Positions 55,047 to 64,000 of a stretch of DNA of 64,000 nt are shown here, piece by piece. A program made the position numbers and the translations under genes. This stretch comes from Larix kaempferi. Its lineage: Eukaryota; Streptophyta; Pinopsida; Pinales; Pinaceae. Below the pieces are notes generated by a model. It worked only from the letters and a program-made list of their open reading frames with translations. It had not been told where the DNA came from and did no database searches. Numbering within the stretch: the stretch's first letter is position 1; every line of letters starts with the position of its first letter. The stretch lies in contig BSBM01000059.1 of the NCBI GenBank assembly GCA_027924585.1, positions 3,534,001 to 3,598,000 of the forward strand, read 5' to 3'.

Positions 55047-57465
55047 ATGGCTACAGGACTTCGGTTGGAGGATAGGTTGGATGGGAAAGGAAATTATGTG
55101 CCATGGAAGGCTAGGATTTTGCTGATTTTAGAGGAAAATGAACTGTGGGAGGAGGTGGTAAGAAACACTACAACAAACCCTGTTCAGATTCCCGTTGCTA
55201 CAGATGCAGCAACATTATCAGCCTTCAACAAGAAGGACTGTAAAGCTAGAAGAATAATCCTTGATGCAGTTAAAGACCATATCATCCCTCACATTTCAGG
55301 TAAAGCTAGGGCACATTTGATGTGGAGTGCTTTAACCAGTTTATACGAGAGTACCAATGAGAACCGGAAGATGGTTCTCAAGGAGAAATTGAAAAGTGTA
55401 AAGATGAATGGTGGAGAGGGAGTGACATCATACCTTACCAGGATATCTGCAGTTAGAGATGAGCTAGCAGCAGTTGGGGAGGTGGTCACTGCTACTGAGC
55501 TTGTGCATACAACAGTGAATGGGGCTTCCAAGCCTTGGGGTGCATTTGTGCAGGCTATAGTGGGAAGAGAGAACCTACCTTCATGGGAGAGACTATGGGA
55601 TGACTTTGTGTAGGAGGAGACCAGGCGAGGTCTCGTACAAGGCAGTTCTACACAAGGCAAGGAAGATGAGGAGAATGTGGCTTTGACACAAAAGGCGAAG
55701 AAGAATAAGAAGAAGAAGGGTCCCAAGCAGAGTGGGGCCAAATAGCAGCAACAAGGTGGGTAGAAGAAGGACTTGAGTAAAATCAAGTGTTATGATTGTC
55801 AGACTTTTGGGCACTATGCTTCATAGTGTCCAAGCAAGAAGAAGAAGAGACAGCAGACTGCAGCTTCAGCGGAGGTTGATGACTTTGGAGACAGATTTCA
55901 GAGAGAGTTTTCTTTGTGTGCTGGACAGATTGAGAGAGAGAGATCCTATTTAGTTACCAACACTTATGTGGATATGGAGATGGAGTATTCCTGATTGACA
56001 GGCCATCAGATGAGTGCATCCACCACTGGCACTTGGTATATTGACAGCGGAGCCTCGAGCCACATGACAGGTGCTCGAGAGGTGTTGTCTGAGCTTTCAC
56101 AAACAGGTACAAATGCGGAGGTTGTACTAGGAGATGACACCATTGTTAGAGCAGTTGGTTGGGGGACCATTACATTTTAGAGGGAGTCTATGAGTCCCAT
56201 GACTCTGAGGAATGTGTTATTTGTCCCTGGACTGAAGAAGAACCTTGTATCAGTTTCCACCGTTGAGGACAGGGGTCTTGGGGTTTGTTTCTTGGATGGG
56301 CGAGTGCAGGTATTCCCCAAGACTACAAGATTATCTACCTCCATGGACATTGGGGTTAGATGTGGAAATCTATACAAGCTCCGGTTTCAGCCGCAGCACG
56401 CTCTGGCACACAACAATAGTAGTGAGCTTTATGAGCAATGGCATTGGAGGATGGCCCACTTGCATCACCCAGCTCTGAGATTGTTGAGGAGCATGGTTAC
56501 AGGTTTACCCGAGTTCAGCACTGAGCAGAGTGATGTGTGCAAGGGGTGTGCTTTGGGAAAGTACACCAAGATTGCTTTTCCAAGCAGTGACAACAAAGCA
56601 GCATGAGTACTTGACTTGATCCATTCTGATATTTGTGGTCCTATGTTATCGGTCTCTTTGAATGGATTTGAGTACTATATCTCTTTCATTGATGACTACT
56701 CTAGGAAGACCTGGATCTACTTCTTGAGGAGCAAGAAGTCACCCTTAGTATTGAGAGTCTTCCAAGGGTTCAAAGCCCTTGTGGAGAAGCAGACAGGGAG
56801 GAAGATTCAGATGTTGAGATCGGACAATGGGGGTGAGTATACCTCCAAGGAGTTCGATGGGTTTTGCAAAAAGGAGGGTATATAGAGACAACTGACAGTT
56901 CCCTACACTCCTGAGTAGAATGGAGTAGCAGAGAGGAAGAATAGGTCGATTGTGGGAGCATTTAGAGCGATGCTCCATGATCAGAGTTTACCGTTCTTTC
57001 TATGGGAAGAGGAATGCAGCACTGTAGTTTATCTACAGAACATGAGTCCTCATTGTGCTTTGGGGAGGAAGACTCCTGAGGAGATGTACACAGGCAAGAA
57101 GCCTGAGGTGAGCCATTTTCACATATTTGGTTCTTTGACTTACTTTCACGTCCCTTCTGAGAAGAGGACAAAGTTTGATCCCACAGTAGAGAGAGGCATC
57201 TTTGTGGGATATGATGAGACTTCGAAGGCTTACTGGATTTACCTTCCTAGCCAGAAGAAGGTTTTTGTTAGGCGGGAAGTGAAGTTTGATGAGGAGAGAG
57301 CCTTCAGCAAATCTAGAGAGTTAGAGTAGAGGGAGCCACCGACTTCCACACCTCAGGTGTCTCAGGATTCTACGATTCAGATCTCAGGTCCATAGGTTTC
57401 CGGAGTGACTGGATCACAGGGTACATGCACAGTTTCTAGAGGTTCGGTGGTTCAGGTGACAGGTA
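55047..57465 (+). pseudogene. Copia-3 gag-pol, first part (gag to integrase C-terminus)
   Basis: ATG at 55047 gives MATGLRLEDRLDGKGNYVPW, the copia gag start. Then come a UBN2-type gag, a zinc knuckle C-x2-C-x4-H-x4-C interrupted by TAG (55824), protease YIDSGASSHM, pre-integrase WRMAHLHH, and integrase HSDICGP, SDNGGEY and NGVAERKNR. The last piece is the FVGYDETSKAY region. No frameshift occurs. In-frame stops are TAG at 55611, 55743, 55761, 55824, 56178, 56883, 56916, 57327 and 57393, and TGA at 55992 and 56604. Several TAG sit where the family has Gln. The frame is cut at 57465 by family-C copy C and continues in the same frame at 62013. Confidence 0.95.
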
Positions 57466-60055
57466 TGTTATCACATTTATAGTAGCCGGGCTACCATACA
57501 TTATTTTTCTGATGCCAGTACACTATTCAGCCAGTTCCCCTACATTTGAGATGCTGAGATGAGCATCTATATTGGATCACTATCAGATTGTGGATAGCAG
57601 TTATATTCCCCATGCCATGACTGAGTCTCGGGACACTCAGAGAGATGACCGATGTAGCCATTATACCATTGGTACAGAGCAGTCAGTAGTGCCCAGAGTT
57701 ACAGCAGCAGTTTCAGAGGACAAAGGATGGTACAGGTTGATGAGCATTCAGGTATATGACTCAGCAGGTATATCATGGTGTTATGGTTAGGTTGCTTTTA
57801 TACTTATTCTTATAGCATGTCTTAGCACTTAGTGTCATGATCTGGCGATCATATAGATATTTGGACCTGGTTGATATATATATATATATATTATATTGTC
57901 CCCACTCAGACTTAGAAGTTCACTATTCATACTCATTGGTATGTACCCTCCTTAGGGAGAATAGAGGTGATCATTCCACCATACCTTGGCTTGCTAGTGT
58001 TGGCTCCATCATTTCATTGTCTTCATCCATCCATGGCCTACCTTTTAGATTATCACCCTGACTTACTACTTGACTAGTGGCATGGAGGACTTTTTCCCAC
58101 TGTAGCCTCTGTATTGGATGAGCTTCCCTGTTTATTGTGTCTCGGCTCTGAGTTGGTGACAAAACTTACCTATGGTGAGTTGGAGTTCCTTGGAATTCCC
58201 CCTAGTCACTAAAGTTGTGTTGGCTAAACCTGAAACTTTTAGTGCTGCCATGAATGCAAAATCTGGAAAAAATGAAATGCAATATCTTGTATGAAAAGCC
58301 CATTCATGCAATGTGTTTCTAAACACACATGAATGAAAGGCATGCCAAATGAAAATGGCCATGAAAATAAAATGTTATATCTTTTGGAAAATAAATACCT
58401 AGGTAAACAAGCTGTCCATGACACACCTAGAAGTGCTCAGGTAAACAAAGTGCCTTAAAAACACACCTGCAGCAGAAAGCCTAAAATAAATGTAAATCTA
58501 TGCAATGTGTTTATAAACACACATAGATCAAGGCTATGGAAACTTCAGGCCCAAAAAGCAATGGAACTTAAATGCTATATCTAAACAATTGCTGGCCTTA
58601 TTTGTATTATGGATTGTGCGCATCTGTGAAGGTGAATAAACCCTCTTTAAACAACTCATCCATTTGTGAGACACCGCCATTCCCTGTGTTATTGCTCATT
58701 CAGTATATACTATGGTGTGTATTCCCTTTCCCTTGCCAAAGTGTCACAAAGTTAAGTCAGTCAAGTCATCCCTTAGCCTAGCCAATTATTTCAGCCTTCA
58801 CCCTTCACTAGCAAATCGATCACAGCTATGAAGTGAGTATGATCCTGAAAGTCTAGTCTGAGTAATAATAATAATTAACGACACTATATATTTGGATTTA
58901 GATCGCCAGTTATGATTACTCTGTGTTATAATTGTTATTTGAATAAGTTGTAGAGCATGTATTAACCTTGACACTTTGCAACAGCCTTGGATGATGGTCT
59001 GAGTTATATTTGGTCTTGGTTAGACCGAGTTTGACCATGGAGGACCATGGGACATGAGATGTTGGACCTTATGATGACATGGATAGATGATATATGGTCT
59101 ATGTATACATACATGATGATTCTATGCAGCAGCTACAGGGTTATGATGGTGATTCTTGGTTTACAGCATTATTTGATCATTTACAGATCATTATTATTGG
59201 CCATGTTCCGGTATATTGGATATATATTTTGATCATGCAGAGACTCATATGGTGTATGAGTACACATCTTGGATGGATTTGGACCTTCTGAGTCCAATGA
59301 GACAGTTTGTTTTCAGTTCCGGGCACTTACAGTGATGATTGAGCCTCAGTAGGCTGTCCCAGTGCAGTTTTGGTCTGTCGGAGGCCCTGTCAGAGCAGAT
59401 GTGATTTTTATCCGGTTGACCTAGGGCGCTGATGATGGAGGGGGTGGTCCAACCACTTGTTTTTACCATATTACCCCCCTCCCGGACACACTGGTGCCCT
59501 CACCTTGACAGCGCAGGCACTCCAGGAGGCTGTTTGGGGTAGTTTCACGCTTCCCGAGGCATTTCAGGATTGGTAGAAATGGCTATTGAGGAAATCGATT
59601 TGGGCTACTGAGGCAAAGTTATGGCATGGGATGATCAGTGATGATAGATCGAGGCCTTCCACACCTTCTCCAGCAGTTTCAGCTTCATCGGGGCCCGCAT
59701 CCATCACTTATGGCACTTTCTGATGATTTTTTGAGGTCTTTTGAGGACCACGACTTGACCATGGAGGCACGATTTGGTACATTGATGATTATTTTATATT
59801 TATTGTGCTATGGGGATTGACCAAGGAGGGATAAAATTACCCCTTGGACCCACCATAAGCCTCTTATGATATTTTGTCATCATGATTTGGTGGGATTCCC
59901 CTCTTCTAGGGTGATTTTGTCCACTCACATAATATTTTATTTGTGATCCATGTATCTTATTGTTGAGCTCATCTCAACCATTGATTAGACATTTGTATCT
60001 TTTAATCTTAGCCACTCATTCAAAAAGTGGTTAGGGTTTTGGTGCCTCTCCTTCC

Positions 60056-60064
60056 TATTTAAAG
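60056..60064 (+). promoter_or_regulatory. TATA box of family-C LTR, copy C
   Basis: CTATTTAAAGG followed by AGAGAGCTTCTCATTGTAAG; the same block is in copies A and B. It lies about 2.6 kb from the left end, giving a very long U3. Confidence 0.65.
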
Positions 60065-60559
60065 GAGAGAGCTTCTCATTGTAAGGGGTCTTTGGCTCTT
60101 GGATTATTGGTATAGAAAAATATTCTTGTGGAAATTCTTGTGGTCTCCTTTGCATCTGGTGTTCTTAGATGGTGATTGGAAAGTCTATTGCAACCTAGCA
60201 TTTGGAAATTGTGGTAAGATCTATTTTTTTTTGGAAATCATTGTTTGTCTACAGGAGGGCGACTTCAACAAGGGCGATTTTGCAAGGCTTCTTCAAATCG
60301 ACTTTCTTGGCATTCGCTTGTATCAGGGGGTTATCATTAGCTTCATTGTGATCTATGCTATCTTTCTGTTACTTCTCTTGTGGCATTAGTCTTATCTCTT
60401 GATGCATCAAATCTGATATTGTTGACGTTTGTTGTGCAGGAGAGAGGGCGCATTGGCTTCTTGGATCAAATCGACTTGCATAGAAATTACCTCAAAGCTT
60501 CTCAAATTGATCGGGTTTGCATAGATCATCATCATCAAGGCATCTAGAAGGTTACCCAG

Positions 60560-60666
60560 GTAAGATCCACAAGTTTGTTTCTCTTGCCTTTATCCAATCC
60601 ATTGACATAGCTCATAAATTGTTAAAACCCTAAATATCTTAAAACCCCCATTTTACATTTTCTCAG
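60560..60666 (+). other. Candidate leader intron in family-C LTR, copy C
   Basis: CCCAG|GTAAGATCC opens and ATTTTCTCAG|ATCTAC closes a 107-bp AT-rich interval with an internal CATTGACAT and T-rich tract. Equal length and splice motifs are found in copy A, and a 97-bp version in copy B. Function is inferred only. Confidence 0.38.
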
Positions 60667-62012
60667 ATCTACTTAGATCTAGTGGGTTGTTGGGCATAAT
60701 ATTGAAAACCCACCTCTATAGCATCCACGACATCCCGGATCTATAGTTTGGTGAGGATTGGCTTCCGTTTGACCCCTTCCCAAGTCAACTTAGCCTCTCC
60801 CAAGCAAAGCGCACTTCCTAGTTTGAGCAAGTTGACCTAGATCTAGTACATGGGTGTTTGAGATCCCGCTTGATCCATAATCTACACATCAAATAACATA
60901 CACCCAGATTGTTACTTTTCTGAAATTCACCTTGTGGGCCTTATTCCACATTTTAAGGGATTTAATCCCCATTTTGGACCACTTGGAACACTTAAACTCA
61001 GATCTAGTAAGATCTAGCCGTCGGATTGCCGTGAAATTATAGATCCATACTCCTACTTGACCAACCTACCCGGATCTAAAGTTTGGATGCCATTGGTCTT
61101 GTCTTGACCCACCTAACCCCACTTTTAATCCTCCTTGGGTAAAGTCGCACCACCTTGGAGAAGTGAGTTAACTCACTTCTAGGACGTGGGTACTTGAGAT
61201 TCTTGCGGATTTGGAACGGGAATAATTCAAAACCTAGGTCTAGTATGTCACTTTGTCAGATCTTGCCTTGGGGATATCATTCCTTGTTTTAAGGGATTGT
61301 GGTCCACTTGGGTTAAACCTAGATCTAGACCTACTTATCCATCAAGACCTTTGTTGCCCACTTGTCTCATGCTATAGGAGTCCTCAACCACAAGTCAACC
61401 CTACTTTGACTTCATTATCCCAATTCCCAAGGCACTGGTTACTCTCCAAGTCAATTCGACTTTCCTAGATTGTTGGATTAACTTGTGGTTTGACCTTAGT
61501 GTGGTGAACCAAACCCTTGATGCCATCATGTATCATGTTCAAACTTGTCACTTGTACTAGTTAGCCCCAAGCAACCCCTAAACTACCCTGCATTGGACAC
61601 GGTTCCCAAGGTAGTGGGTCTTCCAACATTGAACTAGTACACTAATCCTAGATCTCACTTCAAACATTGAAAGTCACTCACATCAACTATGAACCAAAGC
61701 TATACCTGTTGAACCCCTCACTTGGCTTGTGACTTCATCTTAAGGTCTAGGATAAACCATACACCTAACTTCACTTAGAAATACCCTGATTTGGTGTCTT
61801 GGTTTCGATCTCTCCTGTCGGGAGTAGATCGGGTCTCCCCCTTTGTTATCTGGGATAGATAACATAAAGCGAAGGTTGCCTCGACTGGCGTGACAACCAT
61901 ATATTGGAGGTCGAGGTGATCGTGGTTGCACCTTTTAAGTTCCCCTTCCCTATTGCCATCCATGACTGGATACATCCATAGGGGAAACTACAGTTTGGGT
62001 GATAACAAGGTA

Positions 62013-62818
62013 CTTCAGGGACAGGTTTAGGTTCTTGTTCTCAGGTTACAGGTTCTTCAGGGACTAGTTCATCAGTCACTCATCCTCGCGGTGTTGGACC
62101 TTTTGCTTCTGGGAGTTCTTCAGATGAGGATAGACCAATATGGGAGGAGCCTTCAAGGAAGAGGAAGCCTAAATGGCTTCGTGATACCTTGGAGGAGGCA
62201 GAGGCATTTGGTAGACCCTAGGAGGAGATCAGGACAGTAGTGATGCCAAATAGATTGGGTATGGCTCTTGTTGCGAGTCTTCGTAATTCAGAGCCTTCCA
62301 CATTTGAGGAGGCCTCTCAGCATCAGGTTTGGAGAGATGCCATGATGGAAGAGTACCATTCCATCATGAAGAATGATGCATGGGAGATAGTGCTGAGACT
62401 AGAGGGGAAGTCTGTTGTGACTTCCAAGTGGATCTACAAGGTGAAGCATGCTGCGGATGGTAGTGTGGAGAAGTACAAGGCTCGGTTTGTGGCACGGGGG
62501 TTTTCACAGGTTGAGGGAGTTGATTATGATGAGACCTTTGCACCAGTTGCTTGTTATTCTTCCATCAGAGGAGTGATGTCTATAGCAGTAGAGATGGGTT
62601 GGAAGATCCACCAGATGGATGTGAAGACTGCATTTCTCGATGGTCTTCTGCAGGAGGAGGTTTACTTAGAGAAACCACAGTGATTCGAGATTCATGGGAG
62701 AGAATCTCATGTGTGCAGGCTGAGGAAAGCCTTGTATGGACTGAAGCAAGCTCCTAGAGCTTGGTACTCCAGGATCGATGCGTACTTGACTTCGATGGGT
62801 TTTCAGAAGAGTGAGGCT
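62013..62818 (+). pseudogene. Copia-3 pol, second part (RT N-terminal half)
   Basis: Continues the frame broken at 57465. A Ser/Thr-rich linker leads to EEPSRKRKPKWLRD, a TAG at 62219, then RT from PSTFEEASQHQVWRDAMMEE through SKWIYKVKHAADGS, KARFVARGFSQVEGVDYDET and the MDVKTAFLDGLL motif. A TGA follows at 62681, then [19 protein letters not shown]. At GFQKSEA the copia sequence ends abruptly and a new LTR-like end begins (62819). The YVDD box, RNase H and 3' LTR are therefore absent from the window. Confidence 0.93.
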
Positions 62819-64000
62819 TGTTATCACCTATTTTGTACAGTAGTTGAAACCTCATTGAGCCGCCAGTGTTGGAACACATCAGTGTTCACTTCCAGAGTAT
62901 CTGGGTTTCAGATTTTTGGGTCTAGCCAGTTTTGTTTTTGAGTCGACATGACCATGGCCCCATGGGGGTTTGTAACAAAGTGTGCTAGTAGGGTTTGAGT
63001 GGTTTGGTTCCCCATGACTGGATTAAACAACTAAGGTATTCCAGGGAGTTTTTTCACCGTCAGATTATACTTTGCTTCAGGTGAGATATAATCTCTTGGT
63101 TTTTCTCCCGCTTCCTCCAAAGCTGGAATGCCCGATTTTGGAAATTTTTGCCATGGGGGGTTATTAAAGTCCAACTAATATATATAAACCTACTAGACAC
63201 TATTAGAATAGGTTTTGGTCATGTCCTAAGTCTCTAGGACCCCCAGAAAAATTTTCAAAATTTTTTTACCGGACACGTCGGATTTGGGGTTTTTAATTTT
63301 TAATTATTTTTTAAATTTTAATTAAATTTCTCTATAGTTTAAATAGAGAAATTTGAGTCTGTAATATGTCAGTCATCCGGGGTCCGAATTTAGTGTTTGA
63401 TGGCTCTTTTCATAAGCCAAAAATCACACATGACCCATGGACCAGCTAAACCCAACTTTCGGATGTCAATTCAGCCTCATAATTAATATTTTCTCTAAAA
63501 AGTCATTTACAGAGAAATTATTAATTAAAATAATAAAATTGAATATTTTGGAGATAATCCAAATCTCTCCAAAATTAATCAATTTGATTAAAATAAAAGG
63601 CTAAATGACATGACAATAGACATTTATGAAGATTCCAATCAACTTCAAGTGGCTTAAGTCAACTATCCAGTCACCAGCAAGAGATCCACTTAAGTTAATT
63701 CGCCCTCTCCCATGCAAAAGTTGATTTAGTGAGTTTTCAAGTGGTAATTGGGTTGGTGGGTGTGCATTTAAGTCTAAGGTAGGCGCCCTCATGACTCATC
63801 AATTACCATAGCTTGGCTCCCTTTACAAGATTCGAGTTAGTACCTACCACCAATCCACTTGTCTACCAACCTACTCGCCTCCCTCATCAAGCTCACGTCA
63901 TTCCTCATTTGCCTCACGTGTGTCCTTGTTGTAATTTGCTTATTGGTTGGTGATACTTCCCATGCAATCACCCAAGTCGAGTTATGCCACCTCTTCATTC
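62819..64000 (+). mobile_element. Left end of a further LTR element, runs out of the window
   Basis: The junction with Copia-3 RT is sharp, and the new sequence starts TGTTATCACCTATTTTGTAC. TG and the TGTTATCAC terminus match the ends of family C, but the following sequence does not. No coding domain is seen to 64000. A perfect 12-bp hairpin lies at 63324-63354. The target duplication would be AGGCT (62814-62818), but the other side is outside the window. A deletion junction is the alternative. Confidence 0.5.
63324..63354. repeat. Perfect 12-bp hairpin, 7-nt loop
   Basis: AAATTTCTCTAT (63324-63335) and ATAGAGAAATTT (63343-63354) are exact reverse complements, within an AT-rich part of the last LTR-like unit. 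Confidence 0.9.

Larger units (their letters stand above)
57466..62007 (+). mobile_element. Solo-LTR-like unit of family C, copy C (4542 bp)
   Basis: Begins TGTTATCAC and ends GTGATAACA, a perfect 9-bp inverted repeat, and is flanked by the perfect 5-bp target duplication AGGTA (57461-57465 and 62008-62012). Removing the unit and one duplication restores the Copia-3 reading frame exactly. No coding region, primer site or internal repeat pair is present, so it is read as a solo LTR of a long-LTR retrotransposon. It is colinear with copy A on the other strand. Features inside are a (TA)n run near 57876, a TATA box at 60056, and a candidate leader intron at 60560-60666. Confidence 0.9.

Noticed and set aside
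59245-59469. 74-codon frame shared by copies A and C on the antisense side
   Set aside because: Again conserved only because the two LTRs are young; no domain and no start context.
60099-60389. 96-codon frame conserved between family-C copies A and C, with hydrophobic C-terminus
   Set aside because: It starts at TTG with no ATG, is absent from copy B, and the low divergence of A and C explains the similarity without selection.

Overview
The window looks like nuclear DNA from a seed plant with a large, repeat-rich genome. A gymnosperm is plausible from the style of the Ty3/gypsy protease and gag fragments, but the sequence does not prove it. No intact host protein-coding gene is visible. Almost everything recognisable is transposable-element DNA in several nesting layers, plus fragments of a receptor-kinase gene and one tRNA-like gene.

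Layout. 1-15.7 kb: AT-rich DNA with no recognisable gene, but many two-copy duplications (70 bp at 1131, 96 bp at 2399, about 0.6 kb at 5519 and 8036, 1.37 kb in tandem at 11679-14354) and an ATG/GAT microsatellite. 15.7-20.2 kb: a Ty3/gypsy remnant with a proline/glycine-rich gag-like frame on plus, an antisense plant-mobile-domain (PMD) frame on minus, a long non-coding tail and a polypurine tract. 20.2-27.5 kb: an LTR of family D, split by a minus-strand Ty1/copia element (Copia-1). 27.7-28.1 kb: a gypsy protease fragment. 29.7-35.2 kb: a second family-D LTR in opposite orientation, split by a 4.55-kb solo-LTR-like unit (copy A of family C). 35.4-53.1 kb: a hAT transposase pseudogene split by Copia-2 (LTRs at 36650 and 49825). 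Between the Copia-2 LTRs lie a foldback MITE, a tRNA-Ile(UAU)-like gene, LRR receptor-kinase scraps, a stray copia primer-binding site, a half-length family-C LTR (copy B) and the Copia-2 pol frame. 53.1-53.8 kb: a gypsy gag fragment. 53.8-62.8 kb: Copia-3, split by family-C copy C (57466-62007, perfect 5-bp target duplication). 62.8-64 kb: the apparent left end of another LTR that cuts off Copia-3 and runs out of the window.

The order of insertion can be read from the nesting. Copia-1 landed in an older gypsy LTR, copy A in another copy of that LTR, Copia-2 in a hAT gene, and copy C in Copia-3. Copia-2 and Copia-3 keep an unbroken reading frame and are damaged mainly by in-frame stops. In Copia-3 these are ten TAG, three TGA and no TAA, the pattern expected from deamination of methylated CAG and CGA codons in silenced DNA.

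The observations most worth following are the antisense PMD frame beside a gag remnant, the intronless tRNA-Ile(UAU)-like gene with an unusual C32-G38 pair, the possible 107-bp leader intron shared by the family-C LTR copies, and the in-frame 51-bp duplication of the hAT BED zinc finger. I did not find a convincing new multi-gene system.
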